Source: Hyphomicrobiales bacterium
Lineage (GTDB): Bacteria > Pseudomonadota > Alphaproteobacteria > Rhizobiales > Rhizobiaceae
Length of the DNA stretch: 64,000 bases
Direction of reading: 5' to 3'
Assembly (NCBI GenBank): GCA_900471485.1
Contig: UCEU01000014.1
Coordinates: forward strand, 1-64,000
This document shows positions 27,128-38,293 of the stretch, piece after piece. A program made the translations under genes and the position numbers. Under the pieces are notes generated by a model. That model had not been told where the DNA came from. It saw only the letters and a list, made by a program, of their open reading frames with translations, and did not search any database. Positions within the stretch are counted from its first letter, which is position 1; each line of letters opens with the position of its first letter.

Positions 27128-27525
27128 TCGCTTGATGCAAATTGTTTTTTAGGCGCAGTGGTCGATCTTCAACAGGCGGAGTTCGCGCGCTTCAGAAGAA
27201 GGCAGCTTGAATGCGACAAGCAGCGGGGTGTCTTTCTGGTTGTCTGGGAGTGTGTGATCGAACCGCTGCCAGCCGCCGTCGGCTGGTACGCCAGCGCTTC
27301 GCGGAAGATGCTTTGAATGTTGCTGTTATCTGCACATTCATGGCGTGTTGCAGAAACGCTTGAATTTGGCATGGCCGGACTCGACGCCGGCGCAAACCTC
27401 CACGGAGGTTGCGTTTTTCAGCGGATAAAGCAGTCGAGTTTGGGTGTGACGGCGAGCAGGCGTTTCAGCTGGCTTGGCCCGAGCGGATTCGCTCCCTCAA
27501 TATTCCTGCGCCATACTCTCTATTG
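27128..27525. other. About 0.4 kb without a supported protein gene
   Basis: The stretch separates two minus-strand operons. The only structure I see is a plus-strand terminator-like hairpin at 27395-27418. Short frames on both strands lack ribosome sites and recognisable domains. Confidence 0.45.
27395..27418 (+). terminator. Orphan plus-strand terminator-like hairpin
   Basis: A 7-bp perfect stem AACCTCC-AC-GGAGGTT is followed by GCGTTTTT. No plus-strand gene precedes it, so it may end a small non-coding RNA starting somewhere after about 27130. Confidence 0.45.
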
Positions 27526-28248
27526 TTAGTGCAGGCCGCCGACACCCAGCAACCGTTCGACGGCGTCGTGATCCTGCGATAGAGTTTGCGGCGCGCCGCT
27601 CCAGGCCAGCCGGCCACGCTCCAGAATAATCACCTGATCGGCGAATTCGAGGGCGCTCTGGATACGCTGCTCGACCAGAAGGATGGTCATGTCGCCGGTC
27701 TTGGCGAGTTCGGCGAAAGCGGCCATCAGTTCTTCGCAAATAACGGGCGCCAAGCCCTCCAATGGCTCATCCAGCAGCAACACCGATGGGCGGCCGAGAA
27801 TGGTGCGCGCGGTGGAGAGCATCTGTTGTTCGCCGCCTGAGAGCTGGCTGCCGAGATTGCGGTGGCGCTCCTTGAGGCGCGGAAACATCTGGTAGGCTTC
27901 TTCGATCGCCGTCTTTGGGCGTCCTTTCAAGCCGACGAAGAGGTTCTCCTCGACCGTCAGCGTCGGGAAGATGCAGCGTGCCTGCGGCACATAGCCAAGT
28001 CCCTGGTGCGCGCGCGAGGCGCTCGGTATCGCCGTGACATCGGTGGAACCCAGCTTTATGCGCCCATCATAGCGCTTCGTCTGTCCGGCGAGCGTTGCGA
28101 GCAGCGTGGTCTTGCCCATGCCGTTGCGGCCGAGCACCGCAAGCCGCGCGCCGGCTGGAACCGAGAAGGATACATGTTCGAGCACGCGCGTCGGGCCGTA
28201 TCCGGCCGACAGGTTCTCGACCTCAAGCGACGTTGCTGGCATTGGCAT
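27526..28248 (-). CDS. Branched-chain-type ABC transporter ATPase (LivF-like)
   Basis: 240-aa ATPase: Walker A GRNGMGKTT, signature LSGGEQQMLSTART, Walker B VLLLDEPLEGLAP. It belongs to a HAAT-type importer with LivG-, LivM-, LivH- and binding-protein-like partners on the minus strand. The start overlaps the LivG-like gene. The ATG at 28248 (MPMPATS) and the ATG at 28242 (MPATS, better spaced from GGAG) are both plausible; longer in-frame starts are not needed. Position beside pca genes suggests an aromatic acid as substrate. Confidence 0.88.
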   Translation of the reverse strand: MPMPATSLEVENLSAGYGPTRVLEHVSFSVPAGARLAVLGRNGMGKTTLLATLAGQTKRYDGRIKLGSTDVTAIPSASRAHQGLGYVPQARCIFPTLTVEENLFVGLKGRPKTAIEEAYQMFPRLKERHRNLGSQLSGGEQQMLSTARTILGRPSVLLLDEPLEGLAPVICEELMAAFAELAKTGDMTILLVEQRIQSALEFADQVIILERGRLAWSGAPQTLSQDHDAVERLLGVGGLH

Positions 28249-28987
28249 AGCTCCCGAGATAGGCTTCGCGCACGCGGGCATCCTTGGTGACGTCGGCGGG
28301 CGAACCGTCGAAAATGATGGCGCCGGCGGCGAGGACGATGACGCGCTTGGCGAAGCGGAAGACGAGATCCATGTCGTGCTCGATCATCAGCACGGCAAGA
28401 TCGGCGGGCAGGTCTGCCAGTGCCTGTTCGATGCGCCCGGTATCGCTCTGCGGTACGCCGGCCGCCGGTTCGTCGAGCAACAAGACCTTCGGCCTCAGTG
28501 CCATGGCGACAGCGATTTCGAGCAGGCGCTGCTGGCCGTAGGCGATCTCGTTCACCTTGCGGTGCATCAGGTGCTCAAGGCCCAGCGTGTGCAGCATGCC
28601 GGTCACCTCGTCCATGACACCAGGCATCGACAGGAAGTTCCCGAACATGCGGCCCGTCCGTCCGTCTCGCTGCAGGATGGCGAGCGCGACATGCTCGGCG
28701 GACGTCATGTCCTGGAAAAGCCGGGTCACCTGGAACGAGCGAACCAGCCCGCGCTTGACGCGGCCGGCCGCGTCCACACGGGTCACGGTCTCCCCGCCCA
28801 GCCGGACATCGCCGGAATCGGGCGCCAGATTGCCAGTGACCAGATTGACGAAGGTGGTCTTGCCCGCGCCGTTCGGTCCGATCAGAGCGACTCGATCACC
28901 TGGATGCATCGAGATCGACACGTCGTTGGTGACGGCCAGGCCGCCGAAGGACTTCTTCAGGTTGGCGACTTCGAAGACGGCGTTCAT
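28223..28987 (-). CDS. Branched-chain-type ABC transporter ATPase (LivG-like)
   Basis: 254 aa: Walker A GPNGAGKTT (about residues 38-46), signature region IAYGQQRLLEIAVAMA, Walker B VLLLDEPAAGVPQ, and the LivG-type C-terminal tail (SPADVTKDARVREAYLGS). The start overlaps the LivM-like gene by 4 bp. Confidence 0.9.
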   Translation of the reverse strand: MNAVFEVANLKKSFGGLAVTNDVSISMHPGDRVALIGPNGAGKTTFVNLVTGNLAPDSGDVRLGGETVTRVDAAGRVKRGLVRSFQVTRLFQDMTSAEHVALAILQRDGRTGRMFGNFLSMPGVMDEVTGMLHTLGLEHLMHRKVNEIAYGQQRLLEIAVAMALRPKVLLLDEPAAGVPQSDTGRIEQALADLPADLAVLMIEHDMDLVFRFAKRVIVLAAGAIIFDGSPADVTKDARVREAYLGSYANASNVA

Positions 28988-29997
28988 TCGGCGGCCTCCT
29001 TGCGTCGCGAAAAGAGGGCTGCGGCCGTGCCGTAGATGCCCTTCGGCGCGAAGAGAACGACGAGGATCAACAGCGCGCCGACCATGGTCAGCCAGTGGAA
29101 CGGATTGGCGGCCGAGACGTAATCCTCGAAGAGCATAAAGATGACGGTTCCCGACAGCGCGCCGAATAGCGAGCCGGTGCCTCCGAGCACGAGCATGACA
29201 AGGCTTTCCGCCGAAAGCGTGAAGGACAGGCTGTCGAGGCCGACGACCTGCGTCGAGATCGCCGTCAGCGCCCCGCCGACCCCGGCGACCGCGCCCGATA
29301 TCACATACATCTTCATCAGTGCCGCCTTTGGCGATGCGCCCATCGCCTTGATGCGCAGCGGATCTTCCTTGATGCCGCGGCAGAGCATGCCGAACGGCGA
29401 GCGCACCAGCAGCCGCAGCAACACGAAAACGACGAGGAGCAGCACGACGCCGAAGACATAGGCGGTGTGGCCATAGAGATCGAACTCGAAATAGCCGAGC
29501 AGGGGATCGGCGGAAATGCCGGAGAGGCCGTCACTGCCGCCTGTCCAGGACGAGGCCTTGTTGGCCAATTCGTGGAAGAGGTTGATCAGCGCGATCGATA
29601 GCACCAGCTGTGGCAGCCCATGGGCGCGCAGGATGATCGCGCCACAGATCAGCCCCGCAACCGCGCCGCCGACGATACCCGCCAGCGTCATCAGCAGCGG
29701 ATCGGTGATGCCATAATGAGCGGACACGATCCCCGCCGCATAGGCGCCACTGCCGAACAGGGCTGCATGGCCAAGCGTGGCGATGCCGCAATAGCCGGTG
29801 ACGAGGTCGAGCGACAGCACCATCAGCGCAATGGCGATAATGCGCGTCAAGAGCGCCAGGTTGTCGGGAAACAAGAGGTAGCCGATGCCTGCAAGCAGGA
29901 TGATTACGGCGATGCCTGCGAGATCGCGACCCGCGGAGCGGTGGCGTCGGGTTGAGGCGGCGGTCGTGTCGGCGTCGGTGTTCATGGCGAGCGTCAT
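28984..29997 (-). CDS. Branched-chain-type ABC transporter permease (LivM-like)
   Basis: 337-aa inner-membrane permease with eight or more hydrophobic segments. Family blocks are DLVTGYCGIATLGHAALFGSGAYAAG near residue 65 and MYVISGAVAGVGGALTA in the C-terminal third. The ATG at 29997 comes one base after the LivH stop; the ATG at 29985 (MNTDADT) is an alternative. The upstream in-frame extension lies inside LivH. Confidence 0.88.
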   Translation of the reverse strand: MTLAMNTDADTTAASTRRHRSAGRDLAGIAVIILLAGIGYLLFPDNLALLTRIIAIALMVLSLDLVTGYCGIATLGHAALFGSGAYAAGIVSAHYGITDPLLMTLAGIVGGAVAGLICGAIILRAHGLPQLVLSIALINLFHELANKASSWTGGSDGLSGISADPLLGYFEFDLYGHTAYVFGVVLLLVVFVLLRLLVRSPFGMLCRGIKEDPLRIKAMGASPKAALMKMYVISGAVAGVGGALTAISTQVVGLDSLSFTLSAESLVMLVLGGTGSLFGALSGTVIFMLFEDYVSAANPFHWLTMVGALLILVVLFAPKGIYGTAAALFSRRKEAAE

Positions 29998-29998
29998 C

Positions 29999-30862
29999 CT
30001 ATTTCGCCCTTCCGGCAAAGCCACGCGGGAAGATGCAGATGATGGCGATGACGGCGAGGTAGAAGAAGAATTCACCGAACTCGGGCATCAGATAGCGACC
30101 TGTCGTATCGATGCCGCCGAGTACTAGGCAGGCGGTCAACGCGCCGGGTATCGAGCCCGCGCCGCCGACCGAAACGACGACCAGGAAGGTCACCATATAG
30201 CGCAGCGCGTAGTATGGCTCGACCGGCAGCAGCTCGGCGCCGACGACGCCACCGAAGGCGGCGAGGCCGACGGCGACCGCGAAGCTCAGCGCATAGATGA
30301 TCTCCGTGCGTACCCCAAGTGCCGCCGCCATCGCCGCATTGTCGACCGAGGCGCGCAGCTTTACCCCGAAGCTCGTGCGCTCGATCGTGAACCACAGCGC
30401 TACGGCGACGCCAAGGCCGCAAACGATCGCGAAGAGGCGGTGAACGGGAATGGTGCGGAAGCCGAGATTGGCAGAGCCCTGCAGGCTCTCGGCCAATGGT
30501 ATGGTTTTCAGCGTCGGCCCCATCGCATAGTTGGCGATGCCGGTGATGCAGAAGGTGATGCCGATCGTCATCAGCACCTGCGTCAACTCAGGCGCGCCGT
30601 ATATGCGGCGATAGAGGAAGCGCTCCATCGGAATGGCAATGATGATCGTGCCGACCACGGCGGCGATGACGCCGATGCCATAGCCGAGCCCAAGGTCGCG
30701 CACCGCATAGGAGGCGATATAGCCGCCGATCATTGCAAAGGCGCCGTGCGCGAGATTGACGACGCGCATCAGGCCCATGGTCACCGAAAGGCCGATCGAG
30801 ATCACGAACAGCACCATGCCATAGGCGAGCGCATCGACGGCTATGCTGAAGACAGTTTGCAT
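29999..30862 (-). CDS. Branched-chain-type ABC transporter permease (LivH-like)
   Basis: 287-aa permease with about eight membrane segments. The LivH block VNLAHGAFAMIGGYIASYAV is near residue 35 and VVVSVGGAGSIPGA near residue 230. It is separated from the binding-protein gene upstream by a 197-bp gap that contains a palindromic repeat element. Confidence 0.9.
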   Translation of the reverse strand: MQTVFSIAVDALAYGMVLFVISIGLSVTMGLMRVVNLAHGAFAMIGGYIASYAVRDLGLGYGIGVIAAVVGTIIIAIPMERFLYRRIYGAPELTQVLMTIGITFCITGIANYAMGPTLKTIPLAESLQGSANLGFRTIPVHRLFAIVCGLGVAVALWFTIERTSFGVKLRASVDNAAMAAALGVRTEIIYALSFAVAVGLAAFGGVVGAELLPVEPYYALRYMVTFLVVVSVGGAGSIPGALTACLVLGGIDTTGRYLMPEFGEFFFYLAVIAIICIFPRGFAGRAK

Positions 30863-30910
30863 GGGTTCGGTGTGGTCCTTGTTCTACGCGAGGCGGCGAT
30901 TTGCAGGCCT

Positions 30911-31040
30911 TGTGCCGCGTGGCCCCCTCATCCGGCCCTACGGGCCACCTTCTCCCCGCTGGGGAGAAGGGAGTGCCGCACCACGGTCACTTCCCCTCTC
31001 CCCAGCGGGGAGAGGGTAGGGTGAGGGGGCTCACGGCACA
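30911..31040. repeat. RIME-like palindromic intergenic repeat
   Basis: About 130 bp bounded by imperfect 19-20 bp terminal inverted repeats (TGTGCCG…CCCCCTCA against TGAGGGGG…CGGCACA). Inside are three perfect hairpins: GGCCC-TAC-GGGCC (30934-30946), a 10-bp stem at 30948-30970 (CCTTCTCCCC…) and a 9-bp stem at 30995-31015 (CCTCTCCCC…). Repeats with this layout are common between genes in Rhizobiaceae. In the transcript it would fold strongly between the binding-protein and permease genes. Confidence 0.75.
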
Positions 31041-31059
31041 ACGTCTACGTTGGAAATCC

Positions 31060-32232
31060 TCACTTCACAGCCGCAAGCCCCGGATCGCCCTGCTTCTCGA
31101 AGGTCTGGATTTCCTTGTTGATGAACTTGCCGTCGTCACCCTTGGCAACCTCGCGCAGATAGATGTTCTGCGTGATATGGCGGCTCTCAGGATCGATCGA
31201 AACAGGACCGCGCGGGCTTGTCCAGGTGAGGCCCTTGACCGCGTCGACAGCCTTTTGCGCATCCTGCTTGTCGCCGGTCGCCTCGATCATCTTGTAGATG
31301 ACATGCATGCCGTCATAGGCGCCGACAGCCGGGAAGGTGAGCTCAGCAGGATTGCCGATCGCCTTGCCGGCGGCTTCGACGAACGCCTTGTTCTCAGGGG
31401 AATCGTGCGAGACGGCGTAGTGGAAGGTCGTGAGCATGCCGAGTGCCGCGTCGCCGAGCGCCGGCAGGTCGGATTCCTGCGTCAGGTCACCGGGGGCGAA
31501 GAGCTGGATATTGGCGCCCTTCAGGCCGTTTTCGTTATAGGCCTTGACGAAACCGAGCGTTGTCGGGCCAGATGGCAGGAAGGCGAAGACGCCCTGGGCG
31601 CCGGAATCCTTGATGCGCTGCATGATCGGGCTGAAATCATTGGTGGCAAGCGGCATGCGGATCGCCTCGACGACCTCGCCGCCTGCCTTCTCGAAGCCCG
31701 CCTTGAAGGCGTTTTCTGCATCGACACCCGGTCCGTAGTCGCTGACCACCGAAATGATCTTCTTGACGCCCTTGTCGAAGGCGACCTTCGCCATCGGTGT
31801 CGATGTCTGCCAGGTGGTGAAGGAGGTGCGCACCACGAGCGGGCTCTTGGTGACGATCGCCGAGGTCGCTGCGTTCATGACGACGAGTGGCGTGTTGGCC
31901 TGCTTCAGGATCGGCGTGACTGCCATCGCGTCAGGGGTGAAATAGAAGCCGGCCAGGTACTGGACCTTCTCCTTGACGACCAACTCCTGCGCGAGCGACT
32001 TGGATTGCGCGGGGTCGGCGGCGGGGAGATCGCGATAGATGATCTCGACCGTGTTGTCGCCGACCTTGTTGCCGTTGGTCGCCATGTAGGCGTCGATCCC
32101 GGCCTTGAAGTTCTTGCCCTGCAGGGCGAACGGACCGGAAAACGGACCAACCACGCCAACCTTGATCGTGTCGGCATAGGCGCCCGAACCCATGAGCAGG
32201 GCCGCGGCGGCGGCCAGAAGCAGCTTCCTCAT
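31060..32232 (-). CDS. Branched-chain-type ABC transporter substrate-binding protein (LivK-like)
   Basis: 390-aa periplasmic protein with a signal peptide of about 20 residues (MRKLLLAAAAALLMGSGAYA). The mature part is a type-I binding fold (TIKVGVVGPFSGPFALQGKNFKAGID…) as in Leu/Ile/Val receptors and their aromatic-acid-binding relatives. The ATG at 32232 follows a GGGAG site; ten further codons upstream were rejected. Sinorhizobium meliloti has a PcaQ-controlled protocatechuate importer of this type next to its pca genes, so protocatechuate or 4-hydroxybenzoate is the best guess for substrate. Confidence 0.88.
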   Translation of the reverse strand: MRKLLLAAAAALLMGSGAYADTIKVGVVGPFSGPFALQGKNFKAGIDAYMATNGNKVGDNTVEIIYRDLPAADPAQSKSLAQELVVKEKVQYLAGFYFTPDAMAVTPILKQANTPLVVMNAATSAIVTKSPLVVRTSFTTWQTSTPMAKVAFDKGVKKIISVVSDYGPGVDAENAFKAGFEKAGGEVVEAIRMPLATNDFSPIMQRIKDSGAQGVFAFLPSGPTTLGFVKAYNENGLKGANIQLFAPGDLTQESDLPALGDAALGMLTTFHYAVSHDSPENKAFVEAAGKAIGNPAELTFPAVGAYDGMHVIYKMIEATGDKQDAQKAVDAVKGLTWTSPRGPVSIDPESRHITQNIYLREVAKGDDGKFINKEIQTFEKQGDPGLAAVK

Positions 32233-32353
32233 TCTTTCTCTCTCCCTTTTAGGCGACTCCAACGCCTTAGCGCGCGGCTAAAATTTCAGGCCAGTCTGTC
32301 ATGCGAAACGGTAATGTAAAATGAAATAAGCGCCATAATTCATGTTCCGCAAG

Positions 32354-33403
32354 TTATGCATCGGCAGTGCCAAGCCGGCTTATATTGCTGGCCAATTCGT
32401 GCGCTAGGCGTAGTGCGGCACCGGTAGCGATCGCCATTTGCGGCAGCACCAGCCATTCAAGTGTCCACGCGGTGCCGGAGCGCTCCTGTTCGTGCATCAT
32501 GGAATGGTGGATGGCGGAAATCTGCGTCGCGTTGAAGCGCGCCAGCGCTACCAGCGTCTCGGCCGCGACGGGGTTCTGCTTGTGCGCCATGGCGGATGAG
32601 ACGCCGCCACCCGTCAGCCCGATCTCGTCTCCGGCTTGCGCCATCAGCGCGACGTCTAGGCCGAACTTGCCGAGGCTGCCTGAAATCTGTGCGAGGAGAC
32701 CGGCAAACTCTGCGATGACCGACCGTTGGCTCTGCCATTGTTGGATATCGACCAGACCAAGCTCCTGTGCCAGTGAGTTGCGCACGGCTGCCGCCTTGTC
32801 GCCAAGCTTCTCAAGCGTACCAGCCGCGCCCCCGAACTGCAGGGGAAAGCGCAGTACGGTCAGCGTCTCGCGGTAGTTGTTGAACGGGGCTGACCAAGCG
32901 CGCAGCCGGTCGGCAACGGTGATCGGAATTGCCGCCTGCATGCGAGTTCGGCCCATCAGCGGCGCTTCACCAAAGGTTTGCTGAAGTTCCGTGAAACGCA
33001 AATCGAGTGCCGCCAGACGCGCCGCGAAAATAAACGCGACGGGCTTCAGTCTCAACATCAGGCTGCTATCTATGACGTCCTGGCTGGTGGCGCCGACATG
33101 CACATGAGGGGACGCTTCGCCAACGGAGGCGCGCAGCTGGCGAACGAGTTCGGGGACGACGACGCCGTCGCGGGCTGTGGCGGCGCGAAGAACAGGGAGG
33201 TCGGCGCTAAAGTCGGCACAGGCGGCGGAAATCGTCTGCGCGGCGGGCTCGGGGATGACGTCATGGGCGGCCTCGGCGCGCGCGAGTGCTGCCTCGAATT
33301 GCAGCATGGCGCGAATATCGGCCTCGGCGGTGAACCAGGCCGACGTCTCCTCGTCGCCAACAAGGCCGGAGAGAAAGGGGTGGTCGAAGGCAGTCGCGCC
33401 CAT
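32354..33403 (-). CDS. pcaB: 3-carboxy-cis,cis-muconate cycloisomerase
   Basis: 349-aa fumarase/aspartase-superfamily enzyme that lactonises 3-carboxy-cis,cis-muconate, the product of protocatechuate cleavage. The superfamily loop is visible as GGVSSAMAHKQNPVAAE, along with HVHVGATSQDVIDSS. The N-terminus MGATAFDHPFLSGLVGDEE matches bacterial PcaB; an ATG four codons upstream (33415) is possible. It is the last gene of pcaDCHGB. At about 350 aa it is near the short end of the family, as in other rhizobia. Confidence 0.9.
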   Translation of the reverse strand: MGATAFDHPFLSGLVGDEETSAWFTAEADIRAMLQFEAALARAEAAHDVIPEPAAQTISAACADFSADLPVLRAATARDGVVVPELVRQLRASVGEASPHVHVGATSQDVIDSSLMLRLKPVAFIFAARLAALDLRFTELQQTFGEAPLMGRTRMQAAIPITVADRLRAWSAPFNNYRETLTVLRFPLQFGGAAGTLEKLGDKAAAVRNSLAQELGLVDIQQWQSQRSVIAEFAGLLAQISGSLGKFGLDVALMAQAGDEIGLTGGGVSSAMAHKQNPVAAETLVALARFNATQISAIHHSMMHEQERSGTAWTLEWLVLPQMAIATGAALRLAHELASNISRLGTADA

Positions 33404-33462
33404 GTGTCGTCTCATCGTTCATGGTCTTGAGCGGATATGGAATGAACGCTCCCGCACCGTCG

Positions 33463-34076
33463 TTAGATATCGAGAAACACGGTCTCGTTTTCTCCCTGCA
33501 GCCGAATGTCGAACGTATAGGTAGAACCGTCGCGCACGGCAATAAGCGTTGCGACGCGATCCCGGTGTTCGATGCGCTGAAGCAGCGGGTCGGCGCCGTT
33601 TGCTTCGGTCTCTTCCGGAAAGTACATGCGTGTCTGCAGGCCGATATTGATGCCGCGCGCGACAATCCAGAAGCTGATATGCGGCGCTTGCCTGCGCCCG
33701 TCCTTGAAGGGAACTTTCCCCGGCTTGACGGTGTCGAAGCTGTAGACGCCATCCTCGGCGCGGGTTGGGCAGCGGCCCCAGCCAGTGAAATTCGGATCGG
33801 CCGCGCCGCGCATTTCCGACGGGCTGTTATAGAGCCCGGCGCTGTCAGCCTGCCAGATCTCGATGACGGCATCGCGCACCAGCGCGCCGGCGCCGTCGAA
33901 GATGCGACCGGCGACGGTGATCCGCTCGCCTGTTGTCTTGTCGTTGACCATCGCGATACCGAGATCGCGTTCGTACACGCCGCCGATATCGCAGAAATTC
34001 GGGGTCAGGCCGATATGGACGTAGGGACCCGCCGTCTGCGATGGCGTTTCCTTGAGATAGCACAATTCCTGGGCCA

Positions 34077-34077
<1 letters not shown>
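33463..34077 (-). CDS. pcaG: Protocatechuate 3,4-dioxygenase alpha subunit
   Basis: 204-aa subunit of the intradiol ring-cleavage dioxygenase. Landmarks are TPSQTAGPYVHIGL at the N-terminus, IEIWQADSAGLYNSP, and RRQAPHISFWIVARGINIGLQTRMYFPEE. The alpha subunit is structurally like beta but does not hold the iron. It overlaps the pcaH stop by one base, so the two subunits are translated together. Confidence 0.95.
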
Positions 34078-34835
<758 letters not shown>

Positions 34836-35240
34836 TCAAGCCGCCTTTTCGGCGTCCATCTGTTCGAAGGCCTGCTTGGCGATCTTGATCGCGTGATTGG
34901 CGGCAGGGACGCCGGCGTAGATCGCCACGTGCAGCAGCGCCTCGCAGATGTCGTCACGGCTGGCGCCTGTATTTGACGTAGCGCGCACGTGCATGGCCAC
35001 CTCGTCGTCCTGCCCGAGTGCGGCAAGCAGCGCGATCGTGACGATCGAGCGCTCGCGCTTGGTCAAACCCGGACGCGACCAGACGTGGCCCCAGGCGGCT
35101 TCGGTGATCAGATCCTGAAACGGCTTGTCGAATGCGGTCGAGGCGGCTTCGGCACGATCGACATGGTTATCGCCCAAAACGGCGCGGCGGGTCGCCATGC
35201 CTTGCCTGTAGCGCTCGGATGCAAGCGGAGTGTCACTCAT
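34836..35240 (-). CDS. pcaC: 4-carboxymuconolactone decarboxylase
   Basis: 134-aa AhpD-like helical enzyme that decarboxylates 4-carboxymuconolactone to 3-oxoadipate enol-lactone. The conserved core is FQDLITEAAWGHVWSRPGLTKRERSIVTIALLAALG with EVAMHVRATSNTGASRDDICEALLHVAIYAGVPAANHA. I chose the ATG at 35240 because TGGAAAATCTC gives a ribosome site; four extra codons are open upstream. It overlaps pcaD by 8 bp. Confidence 0.95.
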   Translation of the reverse strand: MSDTPLASERYRQGMATRRAVLGDNHVDRAEAASTAFDKPFQDLITEAAWGHVWSRPGLTKRERSIVTIALLAALGQDDEVAMHVRATSNTGASRDDICEALLHVAIYAGVPAANHAIKIAKQAFEQMDAEKAA

Positions 35241-36042
35241 GAGATTTTCCATCTAATGCGAAGTCGATGAATGCGCGGATCACCGCCGTCAGCGCCTCTG
35301 GCTGCTCGACGCAGGGAATATGGCCGGCATCGCGGATGATCTCGTAGCGGGCGTTGGGGATCAGCTGCGCCAGCGATTTGACGAGGTCGGGCGGCGTCGA
35401 GCCGTCCTGATCGCCAACGATGCAGATCGTCGGAACGGCGATCGCCTTCGCCGCTTCGGTGAAATCCGCGTCACGCACGGCCGCGCATGTCGCGACATAA
35501 CCGGCCACCGGCTGCCGGACGAGCATGTTGCAATAGCCGTTATAGGCCGTGTTTTCGGGGCGACGGAAAGCGGGCGTGAACCAGCGCTCCATGATGGCGT
35601 CGCACATGCTGTCGATGCCATCCTTTTCTATGGCCGAAATGCGCGTGTTCCAACTCTCGGCGGTGCCGATCTTGTGGGCGGTGTCGCAGAGGATAAGAGC
35701 ACTGACGAGATCCGGCCGCTGCCGGTAAAGCGACTGGGCAATCAACCCGCCGACCGAAAGGCCGCAAATGATCGCCTTTTTGATCGCAAGCGTTTCGAGC
35801 AGGCCGATCAGGTCCGAGGCGTGGTCCTCGATCGTGTAGGGCGTCTGGCCGACATCGGAGAGGCCGTGGCCGCGCTTGTCGTAGAGCAGAATGGCAAAAT
35901 CGCCCGCCAGCCTGACGATCACGTCGCGCCAGATGCGGAAATCCGTGCCAAGCGAATTCGCAAAGACGAGAACCGGCTTGTCGGCCGGGCCGCCGATGAC
36001 CTGGTAGTGGATGGCGATGTCGTTGACGCGGGCAAACTGCAC
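35233..36042 (-). CDS. pcaD: 3-oxoadipate enol-lactonase
   Basis: 269-aa alpha/beta hydrolase that opens the enol-lactone to 3-oxoadipate. The nucleophile is S96 in GLSVGG; the acid and His lie in IVGDQDGSTPPD and DAGHIPCVEQP. The start is GTG at 36042, placed 6 nt after a perfect AGGAGGAG and giving MQFARVNDIAIHYQ. The frame stays open for about 100 codons further upstream, but that runs through the promoter and into pcaQ on the other strand. First gene of pcaDCHGB. Confidence 0.94.
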   Translation of the reverse strand: MQFARVNDIAIHYQVIGGPADKPVLVFANSLGTDFRIWRDVIVRLAGDFAILLYDKRGHGLSDVGQTPYTIEDHASDLIGLLETLAIKKAIICGLSVGGLIAQSLYRQRPDLVSALILCDTAHKIGTAESWNTRISAIEKDGIDSMCDAIMERWFTPAFRRPENTAYNGYCNMLVRQPVAGYVATCAAVRDADFTEAAKAIAVPTICIVGDQDGSTPPDLVKSLAQLIPNARYEIIRDAGHIPCVEQPEALTAVIRAFIDFALDGKSHE

Positions 36043-36112
36043 TGGAAACTCCTCCTGACAGGAAATTGAATGTTTAATCTGGTTAGGTAAAATGATATTT
36101 CGTGGCGATCCT

Positions 36113-36128
36113 ATAACTTCAGAGTTAT
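36113..36128. promoter_or_regulatory. PcaQ-binding site in the pcaD-pcaQ intergenic region
   Basis: ATAACT-N4-AGTTAT is a perfect inverted repeat in the 93-bp gap between divergent pcaD and pcaQ. The PcaQ motif reported for Agrobacterium and Sinorhizobium is ATAACC-N4-GGTTAA, with the same length and spacing. Its place explains activation of pcaD and autocontrol of pcaQ. Confidence 0.8.
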
Positions 36129-36135
36129 GTGAGAG

Positions 36136-38282
<2,147 letters not shown>

Positions 38283-38293
38283 TTAACGGCGCG

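Noticed and set aside
30911..31040. CRISPR-like or IS-end interpretation of the repeat
   Set aside because: There is one compound palindrome only, no repeat-spacer series, no transposase and no visible target duplication.
30901..32319. 472-codon plus-strand frame opposite the LivK-like gene
   Set aside because: It starts in the palindromic repeat and runs antisense to a gene with a clear signal peptide and binding-protein fold.
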